Shown here: positions 36,406 to 49,490 of the stretch, in pieces
Layout of the letters: each line of letters opens with the position of its first letter
Position numbering within the stretch: position 1 is the stretch's first letter
Source of the DNA: Symbiodinium natans
Taxonomy: Eukaryota > Sar > Dinophyceae > Suessiales > Symbiodiniaceae
Assembly (NCBI GenBank): GCA_905221605.1
Contig: CAJNDS010002258.1
Coordinates: 446,501 to 510,500 of the forward strand
Direction of reading: 5' to 3'
Length of the DNA: 64,000 bases
The notes under the pieces: model-generated
The model's database searches: none
The model's input: only the letters and a program-made list of their open reading frames with translations
Told to the model about the DNA's origin: nothing
Program-made: the position numbers and the translations under genes

Positions 36406-39182
36406 ATGGTCGCCATGTCCAAGATATCGGCCTTTGCCACAGGAGCAGCTGCGGTGACTGCAGCGACGGCCTTCGTAGCGCCACAGACGGCCAGGCAGTC
36501 GACGCAGCCAACGCTCCGAGGCACTCAGCAGAGGTCCGCCGCAGGGACCAGCGCAGCAGGCGTTAGCCTTGGCCTTGGAGCCATGGGCCTGGCTGCGGCC
36601 CTGGTGCGCCCGGCGCTGCCGGCGGTGCGGGCGGGCGTCGTGCGCTGCGCCTACGACGCCTCCGGCGAGATTGGTGCATGCGACCCCCTGCTGTTCTGGG
36701 ACCCAGTCGGCTACTGCCAGGACGGCTGCACAAAGGAGGACTTCGACCGCCGCCGCGCAGTGGAGCTGAAGCACGGAAGGCTCTGCATGGTCGCCTCGAT
36801 CGGCATGCTCTGGCCGGACGTCTTCGGCAAGTTCGATGGCTACTTGTCGCCATCACAGAACTTGAAGTTCGCGGACGTGCCCTCAGGAATTGCTGCGGTC
36901 AGCAAGGTTCCGCTGGAGGGATGGCTTCAGGTCCTGCTGGTGGCGGGGCTCATTGAGACGCAGCTCTTCAAGGATCAGTCCTTCGGAGGCTTTGCCTATG
37001 GCAAGTACGGGGCAGAGCCGGGCAACTTCGGCACTGGCTACTGGGGCAGGAAGATCCAGGACCCAGCCGAGCGTCGGCTGAAGCTGACCACCGAGCTGAA
37101 CAACGGGCGGCTGGCAATGATTGCCATGGCCGGGATGCTGATCCAGAATGGCCTCACCGGCCAGTCCCCGATCGAGCAGCTGCAGGCTGGCCACTACTCG
37201 CCCTTCAACGATGGCCAGGGCTTCTTCGCCTTCGACCCTTCCCAGGAGCTCGGCGCCTGCCCTCCCCTGGGCTACTGGGACCCCTTTGGCATGATGGCGT
37301 TCCAGGATGAGGAGAAGTTCCGCCGCAACCGCGAGCTGGAGCTGAAGCACGGAAGGATCTGCATGGCCGCCACCATCGGCATGATCGTGCCTGACCTCTT
37401 TGGCCGTTTTGGTGGCTACCTCTCACCCAGCGCAGGCCTCAAGTTTTCGGACATCCCCTGCACTATTGAGGCCATCTACAAGGTCCCGACCTTCGGCTGG
37501 TTGCAGATCTTTGCTCTGGCCGGCGCCATCGAAGCCAAGAACCAGGCCTTCCCAGAGAATTATGGCTATCCTCCCTTCTGGGGTCGGATCAACACCCTTG
37601 AGCCAGAGGAGAAGCAGAAGAAGCTCTTGGCGGAGATCAACAATGGACGTTTGGCGATGGTTGCCATGGCCGCCATTGTGGCACAGAACGGTGCCACCGG
37701 CCAGTCCCTTGTCGAGCAGTTCACCACAGGAAATCTGAACCCCTTCGTGGGTGGCTATGCTCAGCGCGAGGCCTCGGATCGCCTGGCGCTGCGTGCTGAG
37801 TTCGGCTCCGGCGCAGGCAAGTCCACGGCCCTCCCGTGGGACCCCATCCCGGAGGGCCTCACCAACGACATCTTCAACCCGGTCTACGTGGGCGACGTGG
37901 GCTTCGACCCTGCAGGCCGGCATGCGCTGGCATGCGCCGGCATGGTTCGGAACATTTCGGAACGTAAGAGAGGAACGCTATAGGAGTGTCATGGGAGTGG
38001 TACAGCGTGCGGTGTGCATCATGTGCTGTCATCATCTCTCCTCTTGCGGGCCAGGCTTCGCCAAGAACCAGCGACTGCTGCCTTGGTATCGTGAAGCCGA
38101 GCTTGCGCACGGCCGCGTTTGCATGCTGGCAGTGCTCGGCTACACCGTGCCTTTGCCACCGATTGCAGGAAGCATCGCGTGGTAGATGTCTTCGGCGCTT
38201 CACAGTCTCTCCCTGCGAGCAACTTCCGAGGTGCAGACTGCTGGCGCCAAGTTCGAGCCCTTCATCACCCGCTACCCGACGGACTCGGCGGACCCCCTGA
38301 AGGCGGCTACGCAGGCGGGGTGCTGGCAGTCTGTAGCACAAGGTGTAGGCAGGTCCGACGTAGGCGCCAGGCCAGTGCACAGATGTGTGAAAGAGCATGT
38401 CTCGAAAAGAAGGCGGGCTTGGAGCCTATTGGAGCCTGAGGGGTGTTGTATTTTGCATAGCTGTAGGTGCCCATCATCGGCTGGCTCCAGATCATCGTCG
38501 TGATCGCCCTGTCTGAACTGTGGCGCTACGAGAACGCTTCTGGGCAGCAGATGGATCAGACTGCAGCATGGCATCTGCACCCTGTGTGACCATGCCGTGG
38601 CATGTGTGAAAGCTGTGGAAGGGTTTCGAAAAGTGGTCTCTGGCGCCAGGTCATTAGCAAGTACTCTCAGGGAGTCCAGCCTGGAGACCTCGGCTGGAAC
38701 CCGACCGCTCCCGTGAGCAGCCCACGCCCCAAGTGGCCGGCGCCTGAGTGTGCGCACCCGCACTTGTGCGGCGCCTTGTCGCCATCGCGTCCCATCACAG
38801 GCCCAGAGAAGCCCTTACTCTTGACACTGGATGGCACGCCACGGTCGCCACGCATGAGGTTCGGGCCGACCTTCACCGCCGCGTACCAGCCGGAGGACAT
38901 GTCCACCCATCGCGCGACGCATACTGTTGTTGGGGTTGTTGGGGTAGGCGGGCCATAGACCATAGACCATAGACCAAGAGACGGTTTCCAAAGCTGCTTC
39001 TTGAGCAGGAGTGGAACAACATGAAGTTGCGGGAGATCAAGCACTGCCGTTTGGCCATGGTGGGGTTCTTCTTCATGGTGCTCCGAAACGCATCCACAGG
39101 CGAAGGGCCGTCGCTGCTGCCGAACTTGGCGGCGGCAGAGTTCCAGTCTTCCGTCGGCGACTTCATTCCCAGGGACATCTGA
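36406..39182 (+). CDS. Three-unit chlorophyll a/c light-harvesting protein, copy B
   Basis: Exons: 36406-37915, 38055-38146, 38231-38314, 38467-38535, 38650-38745, 39009-39182; predicted 674 residues. The exon 1 protein is identical to copy A. Introns are of the short class shared with copy C: intron 3 is 152 bp and lacks a 24-bp segment present in A, D and E. Intron 2 is 1 bp shorter than in A. Intron 5 has GCATACTGTTG in place of GCTGTTG, a form otherwise seen in copy E. All splice dinucleotides match copy A (GC, GT, GC, GC, GA; AG|G). Confidence 0.93.
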
Positions 39183-39867
39183 GAATCTGAGAGGTTTTGT
39201 CGTTCAAGGCTGCCTGCGTCTCCCTCCCATTCCTTGCCAACAATGAGGCAAAAGAAAACCCAAACTGTAAGCTTACTATGGTCGTTTCGTTGAGGGGCTG
39301 GGTGGACGATTTCGACGATTTCTAGCTTAGGAATTGACTCTGACTCCCCCCTCCCACTTTCGGCACTCTTCTGCCTGCCGCAGTGCAAAAAAACCGGCAG
39401 CCTTGAAGCCTGTCCAATTGTATTTAAAATCTGGTGTAGGAATAGATAGCGAAGTACGTCTTTCGATGTCTGTGGAAGCGGTCGACGAAGCTCCGGCCAA
39501 TGCCCACCATCCGCGGGAGTGGGGCATTCTTTTTCCCTTAGAAAATCTTGGTCGGAAGCTGTCCGAGAGTCGACAGGCAAGGTGCTCAGGCACTAGGCTG
39601 CTGCCATCCACAGACCCTGCACATGTGCCCTTAGGCCTCACGAGTCACTAGTCGTCGCCACGCGCGGACAGGCGACCTGCTGTGCAAGCAAAAACGTATA
39701 AAGCTCTGGCGAGTGAGGGGAGGGTGTAGGGTGACGGCATATGTAGCATTGCGAAAGCAAAGTCTTGAGTTGGCCGAGTTCATGCACGTCCGTTCGGCTG
39801 AAGAAGGGGTGACAGCCTCCTTCCAGGGACACCTCTCGTGTTCTCGGCGTAGCTCGCGTGCTCCACG

Positions 39868-42642
39868 ATGGTCGCCATGTCCAAGATATCGGCCTTTGCC
39901 ACAGGAGCAGCTGCGGTGACTGCAGCGACGGCCTTCGTAGCGCCACAGACGGCCAGGCAGTCGACGCAGCCAACGCTCCGAGGCACTCAGCAGAGGTCCG
40001 CCGCAGGGACCAGCGCAGCAGGCGTTAGCCTTGGCCTTGGAGCCATGGGCCTGGCTGCGGCCCTGGTGCGCCCGGCGCTGCCGGCGGTGCGGGCGGGCGT
40101 CGTGCGCTGCGCCTACGACGCCTCCGGCGAGATTGGTGCATGCGACCCTCTGCTGTTCTGGGACCCAGTCGGCTACTGCCAGGACGGCTGCACAAAGGAG
40201 GACTTCGACCGCCGCCGCGCAGTGGAGCTGAAGCACGGAAGGCTCTGCATGGTCGCCTCGATCGGCATGCTCTGGCCGGACGTCTTCGGCAAGTTCGATG
40301 GCTACTTGTCGCCATCACAGAACTTGAAGTTCGCGGACGTGCCCTCAGGAATTGCTGCGGTCAGCAAGGTTCCGCTGGAGGGATGGCTTCAGGTCCTGCT
40401 GGTGGCGGGGCTCATTGAGACGCAGCTCTTCAAGGATCAGTCCTTCGGAGGCTTTGCCTATGGCAAGTACGGGGCAGAGCCGGGCAACTTCGGCACTGGC
40501 TACTGGGGCAGGAAGATCCAGGACCCAGCCGAGCGTCGGCTGAAGCTGACCACCGAGCTGAACAACGGGCGGCTGGCAATGATTGCCATGGCCGGGATGC
40601 TGATCCAGAATGGCCTCACCGGCCAGTCCCCGATCGAGCAGCTGCAGGCTGGCCACTACTCGCCCTTCAACGATGGCCAGGGCTTCTTCGCCTTCGACCC
40701 TTCCCAGGAGCTCGGCGCCTGCCCTCCCCTGGGCTACTGGGACCCCTTTGGCATGATGGCGTTCCAGGACGAGGAGAAGTTCCGCCGCAACCGCGAGCTG
40801 GAGCTGAAGCACGGAAGGATCTGCATGGCCGCCACCATCGGCATGATCGTGCCTGACCTCTTTGGCCGTTTTGGTGGCTACCTCTCACCCAGCGCAGGCC
40901 TCAAGTTTTCGGACATCCCCTGCACTATTGAGGCCATCTACAAGGTCCCGACCTTCGGCTGGTTGCAGATCTTTGCTCTGGCCGGCGCCATCGAAGCCAA
41001 GAACCAGGCCTTCCCAGAGAATTATGGCTATCCTCCCTTCTGGGGTCGGATCAACACCCTTGAGCCGGAGGAGAAGCAGAAGAAGCTCTTGGCGGAGATC
41101 AACAATGGACGTTTGGCGATGGTTGCCATGGCCGCCATTGTGGCACAGAACGGTGCCACCGGCCAGTCCCTTGTCGAGCAGTTCACCACAGGAAATCTGA
41201 ACCCCTTCGTGGGTGGCTATGCTCAGCGCGAGGCCTCGGATCGCCTGGCGCTGCGTGCTGAGTTCGGCTCCGGCGCAGGCAAGTCCACGGCCCTCCCGTG
41301 GGACCCCATCCCGGAGGGCCTCACCAACGACATCTTCAACCCGGTCTACGTGGGCGACGTGGGCTTCGACCCTGCAGGCCGGCATGCGCTGGCATGCGCC
41401 GGCATGGTTCGGAACATTTCGGAACGTAAGAGAGGAACGCTATAGGAGTGTTATCGGAGTGGTACAACGTGCGGTGTGTATCATGTGCTGTCATCATCTC
41501 TCCTCTTGCGGGCCAGGCTTCGCCAAGAACCAGCGACTGCTGCCTTGGTATCGTGAAGCCGAGCTTGCGCACGGCCGCGTTTGCATGCTGGCAGTGCTCG
41601 GCTACACCGTGCCTTTGCCACCGATTGCAGGAAGCATCGCGTGGTAGATGTCTTCGGCGCTTCACAGTCTCTCCCTGCGAGCAACTTTCCGAGGTGCAGA
41701 CTGCTGGCGCCAAGTTCGAGCCCTTCATCACCCGCTACCCGACGGACTCGGCGGACCCCCTGAAGGCGGCTACGCAGGCGGGGTGCTGGCAGTCTGTAGC
41801 ACAAGGTGTAGGCAGGTCCGACGTAGGCGCCAGGCCAGTGCACAGATGTGTGAAAGAGCATGTCTCGAAAAGAAGGCGGGCTTGGAGCCTATTGGAGCCT
41901 GAGGGGTGTTGTATTTTGCATAGCTGTAGGTGCCCATCATCGGCTGGCTCCAGATCATCGTCGTGATCGCCCTGTCTGAACTGTGGCGCTACGAGAACGC
42001 TTCTGGGCAGCAGATGGATCAGACTGCAGCATGGCATCTGCACCCTGTGTGACCATGCCGTGGCATGTGTGAAAGCTGTGGAAGGGTTTCGAAAAGTGGT
42101 CTCTGGCGCCAGGTCATTAGCAAGTACTCTCAGGGAGTCCAGCCTGGAGACCTCGGCTGGAACCCGACCGCTCCCGTGAGCAGCCCACGCCCCAAGTGGC
42201 CGGCGCCTGAGTGTGGCGCACCCGCACTTGTGCGGCGCCTTGTCGCCATCGCGTCCCATCACAGGCCCAGAGAAGCCCTTACTCTTGACACTGGATGGCA
42301 CGCCACGGTCGCCACGCATGAGGTTCGGGCCGACCTTCACCGCCGCGTACCAGCCGGAGGACATGTCCACCCATCGCGCGACGCTGTTGTTGGGGTTGTT
42401 GGGGTAGGCGGGCCATAGACCATAGACCATAGACCAAGAGACGGTTTCCAAAGCTGCTTCTTGAGCAGGAGTGGAACAACATGAAGTTGCGGGAGATCAA
42501 GCACTGCCGTTTGGCCATGGTGGGGTTCTTCTTCATGGTGCTCCGAAACGCATCCACAGGCGAAGGGCCGTCGCTGCTGCCGAACTTGGCGGCGGCAGAG
42601 TTCCAGTCTTCCGTCGGCGACTTCATTCCCAGGGACATCTGA
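39868..42642 (+). CDS. Three-unit chlorophyll a/c light-harvesting protein, copy C
   Basis: Exons: 39868-41377, 41517-41608, 41694-41777, 41930-41998, 42113-42208, 42469-42642; predicted 674 residues. The exon 1 protein is identical to the other copies. Intron 3 is the short class (152 bp) shared with copy B, while intron 5 is the 260-bp form of copies A and D. The first-intron text GTGTTATCGGAGTGG is shared with copy D rather than with A or B, so this copy is a mosaic. Confidence 0.93.
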
Positions 42643-43328
42643 GAATCTGAGAGGTTTTGTCGTTCAAGGCTGCCTGCGTCTCCCTCCCATTCCTTGCCAA
42701 CAATGAGGCAAAAGAAAACCCAAACTGTAAGCTTACTATGGTCGTTTCGTTGAGGGGCTGGGTGGACGATTTCGACGATTTCTAGCTTAGGAATTGACTC
42801 TGACTCCCCCCTCCCACTTTCGGCACTCTTCTGCCTGCCGCAGTGCAAAAAAAACCGGCAGCCTTGAAGCCTGTCCAATTGTATTTAAAATCTGGTGTAG
42901 GAATAGATAGCGAAGTACGTCTTTCGATGTCTGTGGAAGCGGTCGACGAAGCTCCGGCCAATGCCCACCATCCGCGGGAGTGGGGCATTCTTTTTCCCTT
43001 AGAAAATCTTGGTCGGAAGCTGTCCGAGAGTCGACAGGCAAGGTGCTCAGGCACTAGGCTGCTGCCATCCACAGACCCTGCACATGTGCCCTTAGGCCTC
43101 ACGAGTCACTAGTCGTCGCCACGCGCGGACGGGCGACCTGCTGTGCAAGCAAAAACGTATAAAGCTCTGGCGAGTGAGGGGAGGGTGTAGGGTGACGGCA
43201 TATGTAGCATTGCGAAAGCAAAGTCTTGAGTTGGCCGAGTTCATGCACGTCCGTTCGGCTGAAGAAGGGGTGACAGCCTCCTTCCAGGGACACCTCTCGT
43301 GTTCTCGGCGTAGCTCGCGTGCTCCACG

Positions 43329-46126
43329 ATGGTCGCCATGTCCAAGATATCGGCCTTTGCCACAGGAGCAGCTGCGGTGACTGCAGCGACGGCCTTCGTA
43401 GCGCCACAGACGGCCAGGCAGTCGACGCAGCCAACGCTCCGAGGCACTCAGCAGAGGTCCGCCGCAGGGACCAGCGCAGCAGGCGTTAGCCTTGGCCTTG
43501 GAGCCATGGGCCTGGCTGCGGCCCTGGTGCGCCCGGCGCTGCCGGCGGTGCGGGCGGGCGTCGTGCGCTGCGCCTACGACGCCTCCGGCGAGATTGGTGC
43601 ATGCGACCCCCTGCTGTTCTGGGACCCAGTCGGCTACTGCCAGGACGGCTGCACAAAGGAGGACTTCGACCGCCGCCGCGCAGTGGAGCTGAAGCACGGA
43701 AGGCTCTGCATGGTCGCCTCGATCGGCATGCTCTGGCCGGACGTCTTCGGCAAGTTCGATGGCTACTTGTCGCCATCACAGAACTTGAAGTTCGCGGACG
43801 TGCCCTCAGGAATTGCTGCGGTCAGCAAGGTTCCGCTGGAGGGATGGCTTCAGGTCCTGCTGGTGGCGGGGCTCATTGAGACGCAGCTCTTCAAGGATCA
43901 GTCCTTCGGAGGCTTTGCCTATGGCAAGTACGGGGCAGAGCCGGGCAACTTCGGCACTGGCTACTGGGGCAGGAAGATCCAGGACCCAGCCGAGCGTCGG
44001 CTGAAGCTGACCACCGAGCTGAACAACGGGCGGCTGGCAATGATTGCCATGGCCGGGATGCTGATCCAGAATGGCCTCACCGGCCAGTCCCCGATCGAGC
44101 AGCTGCAGGCTGGCCACTACTCGCCCTTCAACGATGGCCAGGGCTTCTTCGCCTTCGACCCTTCCCAGGAGCTCGGCGCCTGCCCTCCCCTGGGCTACTG
44201 GGACCCCTTTGGCATGATGGCGTTCCAGGACGAGGAGAAGTTCCGCCGCAACCGCGAGCTGGAGCTGAAGCACGGAAGGATCTGCATGGCCGCCACCATC
44301 GGCATGATCGTGCCTGACCTCTTTGGCCGTTTTGGTGGCTACCTCTCACCCAGCGCAGGCCTCAAGTTTTCGGACATCCCCTGCACTATTGAGGCCATCT
44401 ACAAGGTCCCGACCTTCGGCTGGTTGCAGATCTTTGCTCTGGCCGGCGCCATCGAAGCCAAGAACCAGGCCTTCCCAGAGAATTATGGCTATCCTCCCTT
44501 CTGGGGTCGGATCAACACCCTTGAGCCAGAGGAGAAGCAGAAGAAGCTCTTGGCGGAGATCAACAATGGACGTTTGGCGATGGTTGCCATGGCCGCCATT
44601 GTGGCACAGAACGGTGCCACCGGCCAGTCCCTTGTCGAGCAGTTCACCACAGGAAATCTGAACCCCTTCGTGGGTGGCTATGCTCAGCGCGAGGCCTCGG
44701 ATCGCCTGGCGCTGCGTGCTGAGTTCGGCTCCGGCGCAGGCAAGTCCACGGCCCTCCCGTGGGACCCCATCCCGGAGGGCCTCACCAACGACATCTTCAA
44801 CCCGGTCTACGTGGGCGACGTGGGCTTCGACCCTGCAGGCCGGCATGCGCTGGCATGCGCCGGCATGGTTCGGAACCTTTCGGAACGTAAGAGAGGAACG
44901 CTATAGGAGTGTTATCGGAGTGGTACAACGAGCGGTGTGTATCATGTGCTGTCATCATCTCTCCTCTTGCGGCCAGGCTTCGCCAAGAACCAGCGACTGC
45001 TGCCTTGGTATCGTGAAGCCGAGCTTGCGCACGGCCGCGTTTGCATGCTGGCAGTGCTCGGCTACACCGTGCCTTTGCCACCGATTGCAGGAAGTATCGC
45101 GTGGTAGATGTCTTCGGCGCTTCACAGTCTCTCCCTGCGAGCAACTTTCCGAGGTGCAGACTGCTGGCGCCAAGTTCGAGCCCTTCATCACCCGCTACCC
45201 GACGGACTCGGCGGACCCCCTGAAGGCGGCTACGCAGGCGGGGTGCTGGCAGTCTGTAGCACAAGGTGTACGCAGGTCCGACGTAGGCGCAAGGCCAGTG
45301 CACAGATGTGTGAAAGAGCATGTCTCGAAAAGAAGGCGGGCTTGGAGCCCTTTGGAGCCTGAGGGGTGTTGTATTTTGCATAGCTGCATCACGCTGTGTG
45401 CGGGATGGTGTAGGTGCCCATCATCGGCTGGCTCCAGATCATCGTCGTGATCGCCCTGTCTGAACTGTGGCGCTACGAGAACGCTTCTGGGCAGCAGATG
45501 GATCAGACTGCAGCATGGCATCTGCACCCTGTGTGACCATGCCGTGGCATGTGTGAAAGCTGTGGAAGGGTTTCGAAAAGTGGTCTCTGGCGCCAGGTCA
45601 TTAGCAAGTACTCTCAGGGAGTCCAGCCTGGAGACCTCGGCTGGAACCCGACCGCTCCCGTGAGCAGCCCACGCCCCAAGTGGCCGGCGCCTGAGTGTGG
45701 CGCACCCGCACTTGTGCGGCGCCTTGTCGCCATCGCGTCCCATCACAGGCCCAGAGAAGCCCTTACTCTTGACACTGGATGGCACGCCACGGTCGCCACG
45801 CATGAGGTTCGGGCCGACCTTCACCGCCGCGTACCAGCCGGAGGACATGTCCACCCATCGCGCGACGCTGTTGTTGGGGTTGTTGGGGTAGGCGGGCCAT
45901 AGACCATAGACCATAGACCAAGAGACGGTTTCCAAAGCTGCTTCTTGAGCAGGAGTGGAACAACATGAAGTTGCGGGAGATCAAGCACTGCCGTTTGGCC
46001 ATGGTGGGGTTCTTCTTCATGGTGCTCCGAAACGCATCCACAGGCGAAGGGCCGTCGCTGCTGCCGAACTTGGCGGCGGCAGAGTTCCAGTCTTCCGTCG
46101 GCGACTTCATTCCCAGGGACATCTGA
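43329..46126 (+). CDS. Three-unit chlorophyll a/c light-harvesting protein, copy D
   Basis: Exons: 43329-44838, 44977-45068, 45154-45237, 45414-45482, 45597-45692, 45953-46126; predicted 674 residues. Exon 1 matches the B/C/E type at synonymous sites, while introns 2-4 match A and E (intron 3 is the 176-bp class), so the gene looks recombinant. Intron 1 is 138 bp, 1 bp shorter than in A-C. The downstream spacer is intact to 46633 and then changes abruptly to unrelated sequence. Confidence 0.93.
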
Positions 46127-47156
46127 GAATCTGAGAGGTTTTGTCGTTCAAGGCTGCCTGCGTCTCCCTCCCATTCCTTGCCAACAATGAGGCAAAAGAA
46201 AACCCAAACTGTAAGCTTACTATGGTCGTTTCGTTGAGGGGCTGGGTGGACGATTTCGACGATTTCTAGCTTAGGAATTGACTCCCCCCTCCCACTTTCG
46301 GCACTCTTCTGCCTGCTGCAGTGCAAAAAAAACCGGCAGCCTTGAAGCCTGTCCAATTGTATTTAAAATCTGGTGTAGGAATAGATAGCGAAGTACGTCT
46401 TTCGATGTCTGTGGAAGCGGTCGACGAAGCTCCGGCCAATGCCCACCATCCGCGGGAGTGGGGCATTCTTTTTCCCTTAGAAAATCTTGGTCGGAAGCTG
46501 TCCGAGAGTCGACAGGCAAGGTGCTCAGGCACTAGGCTGCTGCCATCCACAGACCCTGCACATGTGCCCTTAGGCCTCACGAGTCACTAGTCGTCGCCAC
46601 GCGCGGACGGGCGACCTGCTGTGCAAGCAAAAAGTAAGCGGAACACTACTTGACAGCATTGTGGCATACCAGCAAACTGATTTGTCATGACTGTAGACAG
46701 GGCATCGGACATGACAAATGCCCCTGCATTAAAGCCATTCTTACCCGTTTGATGGAGGCCCGCTGAGGGCATGTTAGTTTCTCATTTGCCGATGTGTGCT
46801 CCGCTCAAGCCGTTCAGCTGGGCCTTCAGGATTGTTTATATGACTCCATGCAAGCAAGGCCAGGCATAGGGCAGCAAAGATCAGCAAAGCAAGCCAACAT
46901 GCGAGTGCTGGAAGCCATGCGAAAGTCGGCAGATGGAATGGGCACTGGTGGCAATCTTCGAGACCGAAGCAGACCTGCAAGCAGTGCACCGGCATCTCTC
47001 AAGAGATGGCCTTGGGTTAAAACTTGGTATGGCCTTTCCGTATCTTTCCACTTGCATCCAAGGAGAATGAAATCGCTTCGGCGACACGGCTTCATAACTT
47101 GTGCAATGTACACCAGCATCTTTGACAGATATAATGAAGAACGCGTCCGGCAAATT

Positions 47157-49010
47157 CGAAACTCGTGCACTTTGCATTTTTGGGCAGCACCACTGCACGT
47201 GCACCAGCGCACAGTAGTGATGCTGCCGACTTGCTGCGTTTTCATCACATGTGCAAGTTTGCGGTATGCGCAGGTGCCACGGTGTCTTGGAATCGGTGGT
47301 CCCTGGTGGATAGCTTCGTTGGTACAGGTACCACCGCAAGCCTTTGACCCCCAGCAAAAGAAAAGAAGGCCGTTCGGTGCGGTGGCTCGCACACACACAA
47401 GTCACGTGGCAGCAGCCTCTTTTCGGTTTGTCGACATGATTGATTGTCTCTGGTTTTAAGCCGCTATATTTTTGCCCACCTTCGTTGTAAGCCTCGCGAG
47501 CCTCCGAACGATATCAATGATCTCGGTGAGAGAGAGAGAGAGAGAAACACATTCACGACGTCATGCAAGGGGGGGTCCGTGTCATCCGTGAGTAAAAGAG
47601 AGAGTTTGGCAAAAGGCTTGCCTCTTCTTTGAAGATCGAGTTGGGGAACATGCTCTGCTATTCTCAAACACACTGCTAAAATCTCATCACCATGAACAAA
47701 CTCTCTACTAGCAGCTATACCACTTTGGTTACCAAATCCGAAGGACCTCAGATGGCGTATCGCCTGAAGAGTTGGACAGTCAACGCCGTGATGCTTCAAT
47801 ACGTGAAGGAAGGCATCCCGAAACCGGCGAACAAGTACGCCTAGCGACATAGATCGGATGAAGAAGCGTCTTTGGAACCCATACGTGAATATAATACATA
47901 TTCAAGCATCACAGCAAACCATAGGCACTTTTCAGCTGTCCGTTTAGCACCCCAACACCACTTATCCTGGCACACGTATTCGACTAAGGATCCGACCACA
48001 GCGTCGCTTAAGCTAACACCCCTTAAGTTCAAGCCGGCACAAATTGAGGCACTAAACTTGGAGATCGAGTTCCGATGCATCTCAGCACGGTTTTCAGTTT
48101 AGAGTGCATGCCCCAAACCTTCGCATAAACAGCATCCGGAATGTGAGATTTTGAAGCCACAGCTAATCTGCTAATGCTGAAAAACTTCTGGAAACGAAGG
48201 GTCCACACACACACACGAAGCCCTCACAGGGGTTGTCAAAAGGTCCTCAAGTCGAATCCGGCAAGACCGCGAAAAGATGACAAGCCCTGAAAGCACCATC
48301 ACCAAGAATTTCCTTCTCAGAAAATTTTGTGTCCAAATGTCGTCGAATCTCCTCACAGCGGTGTTCACATAGCAGGTCTGTGCACAGGCAACGGGCAGGC
48401 TGGCCGCGGAGGTTCTCAATACGAAGTTTCTCGGGATCTTTGCTGCCAGCTGCTTCAGATACTGGGTGAAACGGCGTTGACACGACAGGGCAGTTCAATA
48501 TAGTCCTGTGGCACTGAGGTGCGACTACACTTCTTAGCTCAATGATGTAAAATTCTTGCGTATGCCCTCGTCGAAGAGGGAGACAGAGGATACACGAGTT
48601 CTAGATCTCATGTCAGCTCCAAGTGCCATCATGAGCGGTTGCGAAGCACCCGTCCCGCTGAAAACGCTCAAAACCGTAACTGATCAGCATCGGTGCATCA
48701 GCATCAGAGGTCGAATCACGTAATGGAGTGTCGAATCGTCCCTGTGATGACAGGGCTGCCGTCTAGAACGGAACAACGGCGCTAATCCACAAGCCTCGGT
48801 ACGTGGCACACATGTACATGAACGCAAACTCGAAACTCATCTGTCTTTTGCATGTTTGGGGCTGCGCAACAGCGGGGGCGTACCAGCGGACAGCGCTACG
48901 TTTTCATCACATCTGCAGGTGCACACCCATGGCCAAGGGCTCTCCCACCACAGCTTGGTTGTCACAGGTACCACCAGAAGCCTGCGCCATCCTTTGCTCC
49001 CCCCATTGCC
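47157..49010. repeat. Diverged direct repeat flanking a minus-strand block
   Basis: Segments at about 47157-47360 and 48828-49010 align in order: CGAAACTC, TTTGCAT with TTTGGG, GCGTTTTCATCACAT or CGTTTTCATCACAT, then ACAGGTACCACC. They are in the same orientation and flank about 1.5 kb. They may be remnants of a mobile element or a segmental duplication. Confidence 0.5.
47464..48498 (-). pseudogene. Unidentified minus-strand coding-like block, probably broken
   Basis: Three minus-strand open stretches in different frames follow one another: 48498-48247 (containing EEIRRHLDTKFSEKE), 48080-47841 (containing SDAVVGSLVEYVCQDKW) and 47850-47464 (containing RFRDAFLHVLKHHGVD). Their composition looks protein-like, and they would need frameshifts or introns to join. 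The last stretch runs into a (GA)n repeat at 47527-47546. No family was recognised. It is the only minus-strand block in the window that looks coding. Confidence 0.25.
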
Positions 49011-49329
49011 ACACCCTGCCCCCCTCCTTTTCCGGAAGAAGACCTGGCATATTTCTCGAGGCATGTGCTGCTCCTTCTTCTTCTTCTTCTCGAAAGTGCC
49101 GATGGCTTCGTGCTTGGAAGTTGTGTACAATTGAGATTGTCTACCTGCCTAGCTTGCAAAGAAGAAGATTCCCAGGCGCCGCCAACCAAAGTGCTTGGCG
49201 ATGCGATTCCCAGTCTGACATGGACTATTGTCGTTCCTTGGCTTAGGCCTCTTAAGGCTCTTAAGGCCTCTGAGTGGCTGAAGCTTTACAGGGTCTTTGC
49301 ATGTCTTTGCTGCACCCTTTTTGGGGCAG

Positions 49330-49490
49330 GTCGCTATGCTGAGCCGTCTGACGTCCGCGCAGATGTCAGCAGGCAGATCTGCCAAGCAGAGTGCCTGAAG
49401 CTCGCGACATGCTTCGGGATTTCACACGACGGCACCTCGTCCTGTGTCATGTTTTCTTCTAGGACATCCCCTGTAAAGTTCATGAACTGT
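49330..49490 (+). CDS. PAN/apple-like cysteine-rich exon
   Basis: Opens after an AG|G acceptor (intron end 49329). The frame reads RYAEPSDVR, then SRQICQAECLKLATCFGIS, then SSCVMFSS. The C-x3-C-x5-C spacing followed by an aromatic/hydrophobic run and a further C resembles the core of PAN/apple domains, which bind carbohydrate or protein outside the cell. Neighbouring exons were not resolved. Confidence 0.4.

Larger units (their letters stand above)
32830..46633 (+). repeat. Tandem array of four light-harvesting gene units
   Basis: Four head-to-tail units with ATGs at 32921, 36406, 39868 and 43329 (periods 3485, 3462 and 3461 bp). Units are nearly identical through exons, introns and the roughly 690-bp spacer between stop and next ATG. 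Homology on the left starts near 32830 and on the right ends at 46633, inside the spacer. A fifth unit lies at 54344-57256. Confidence 0.95.
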
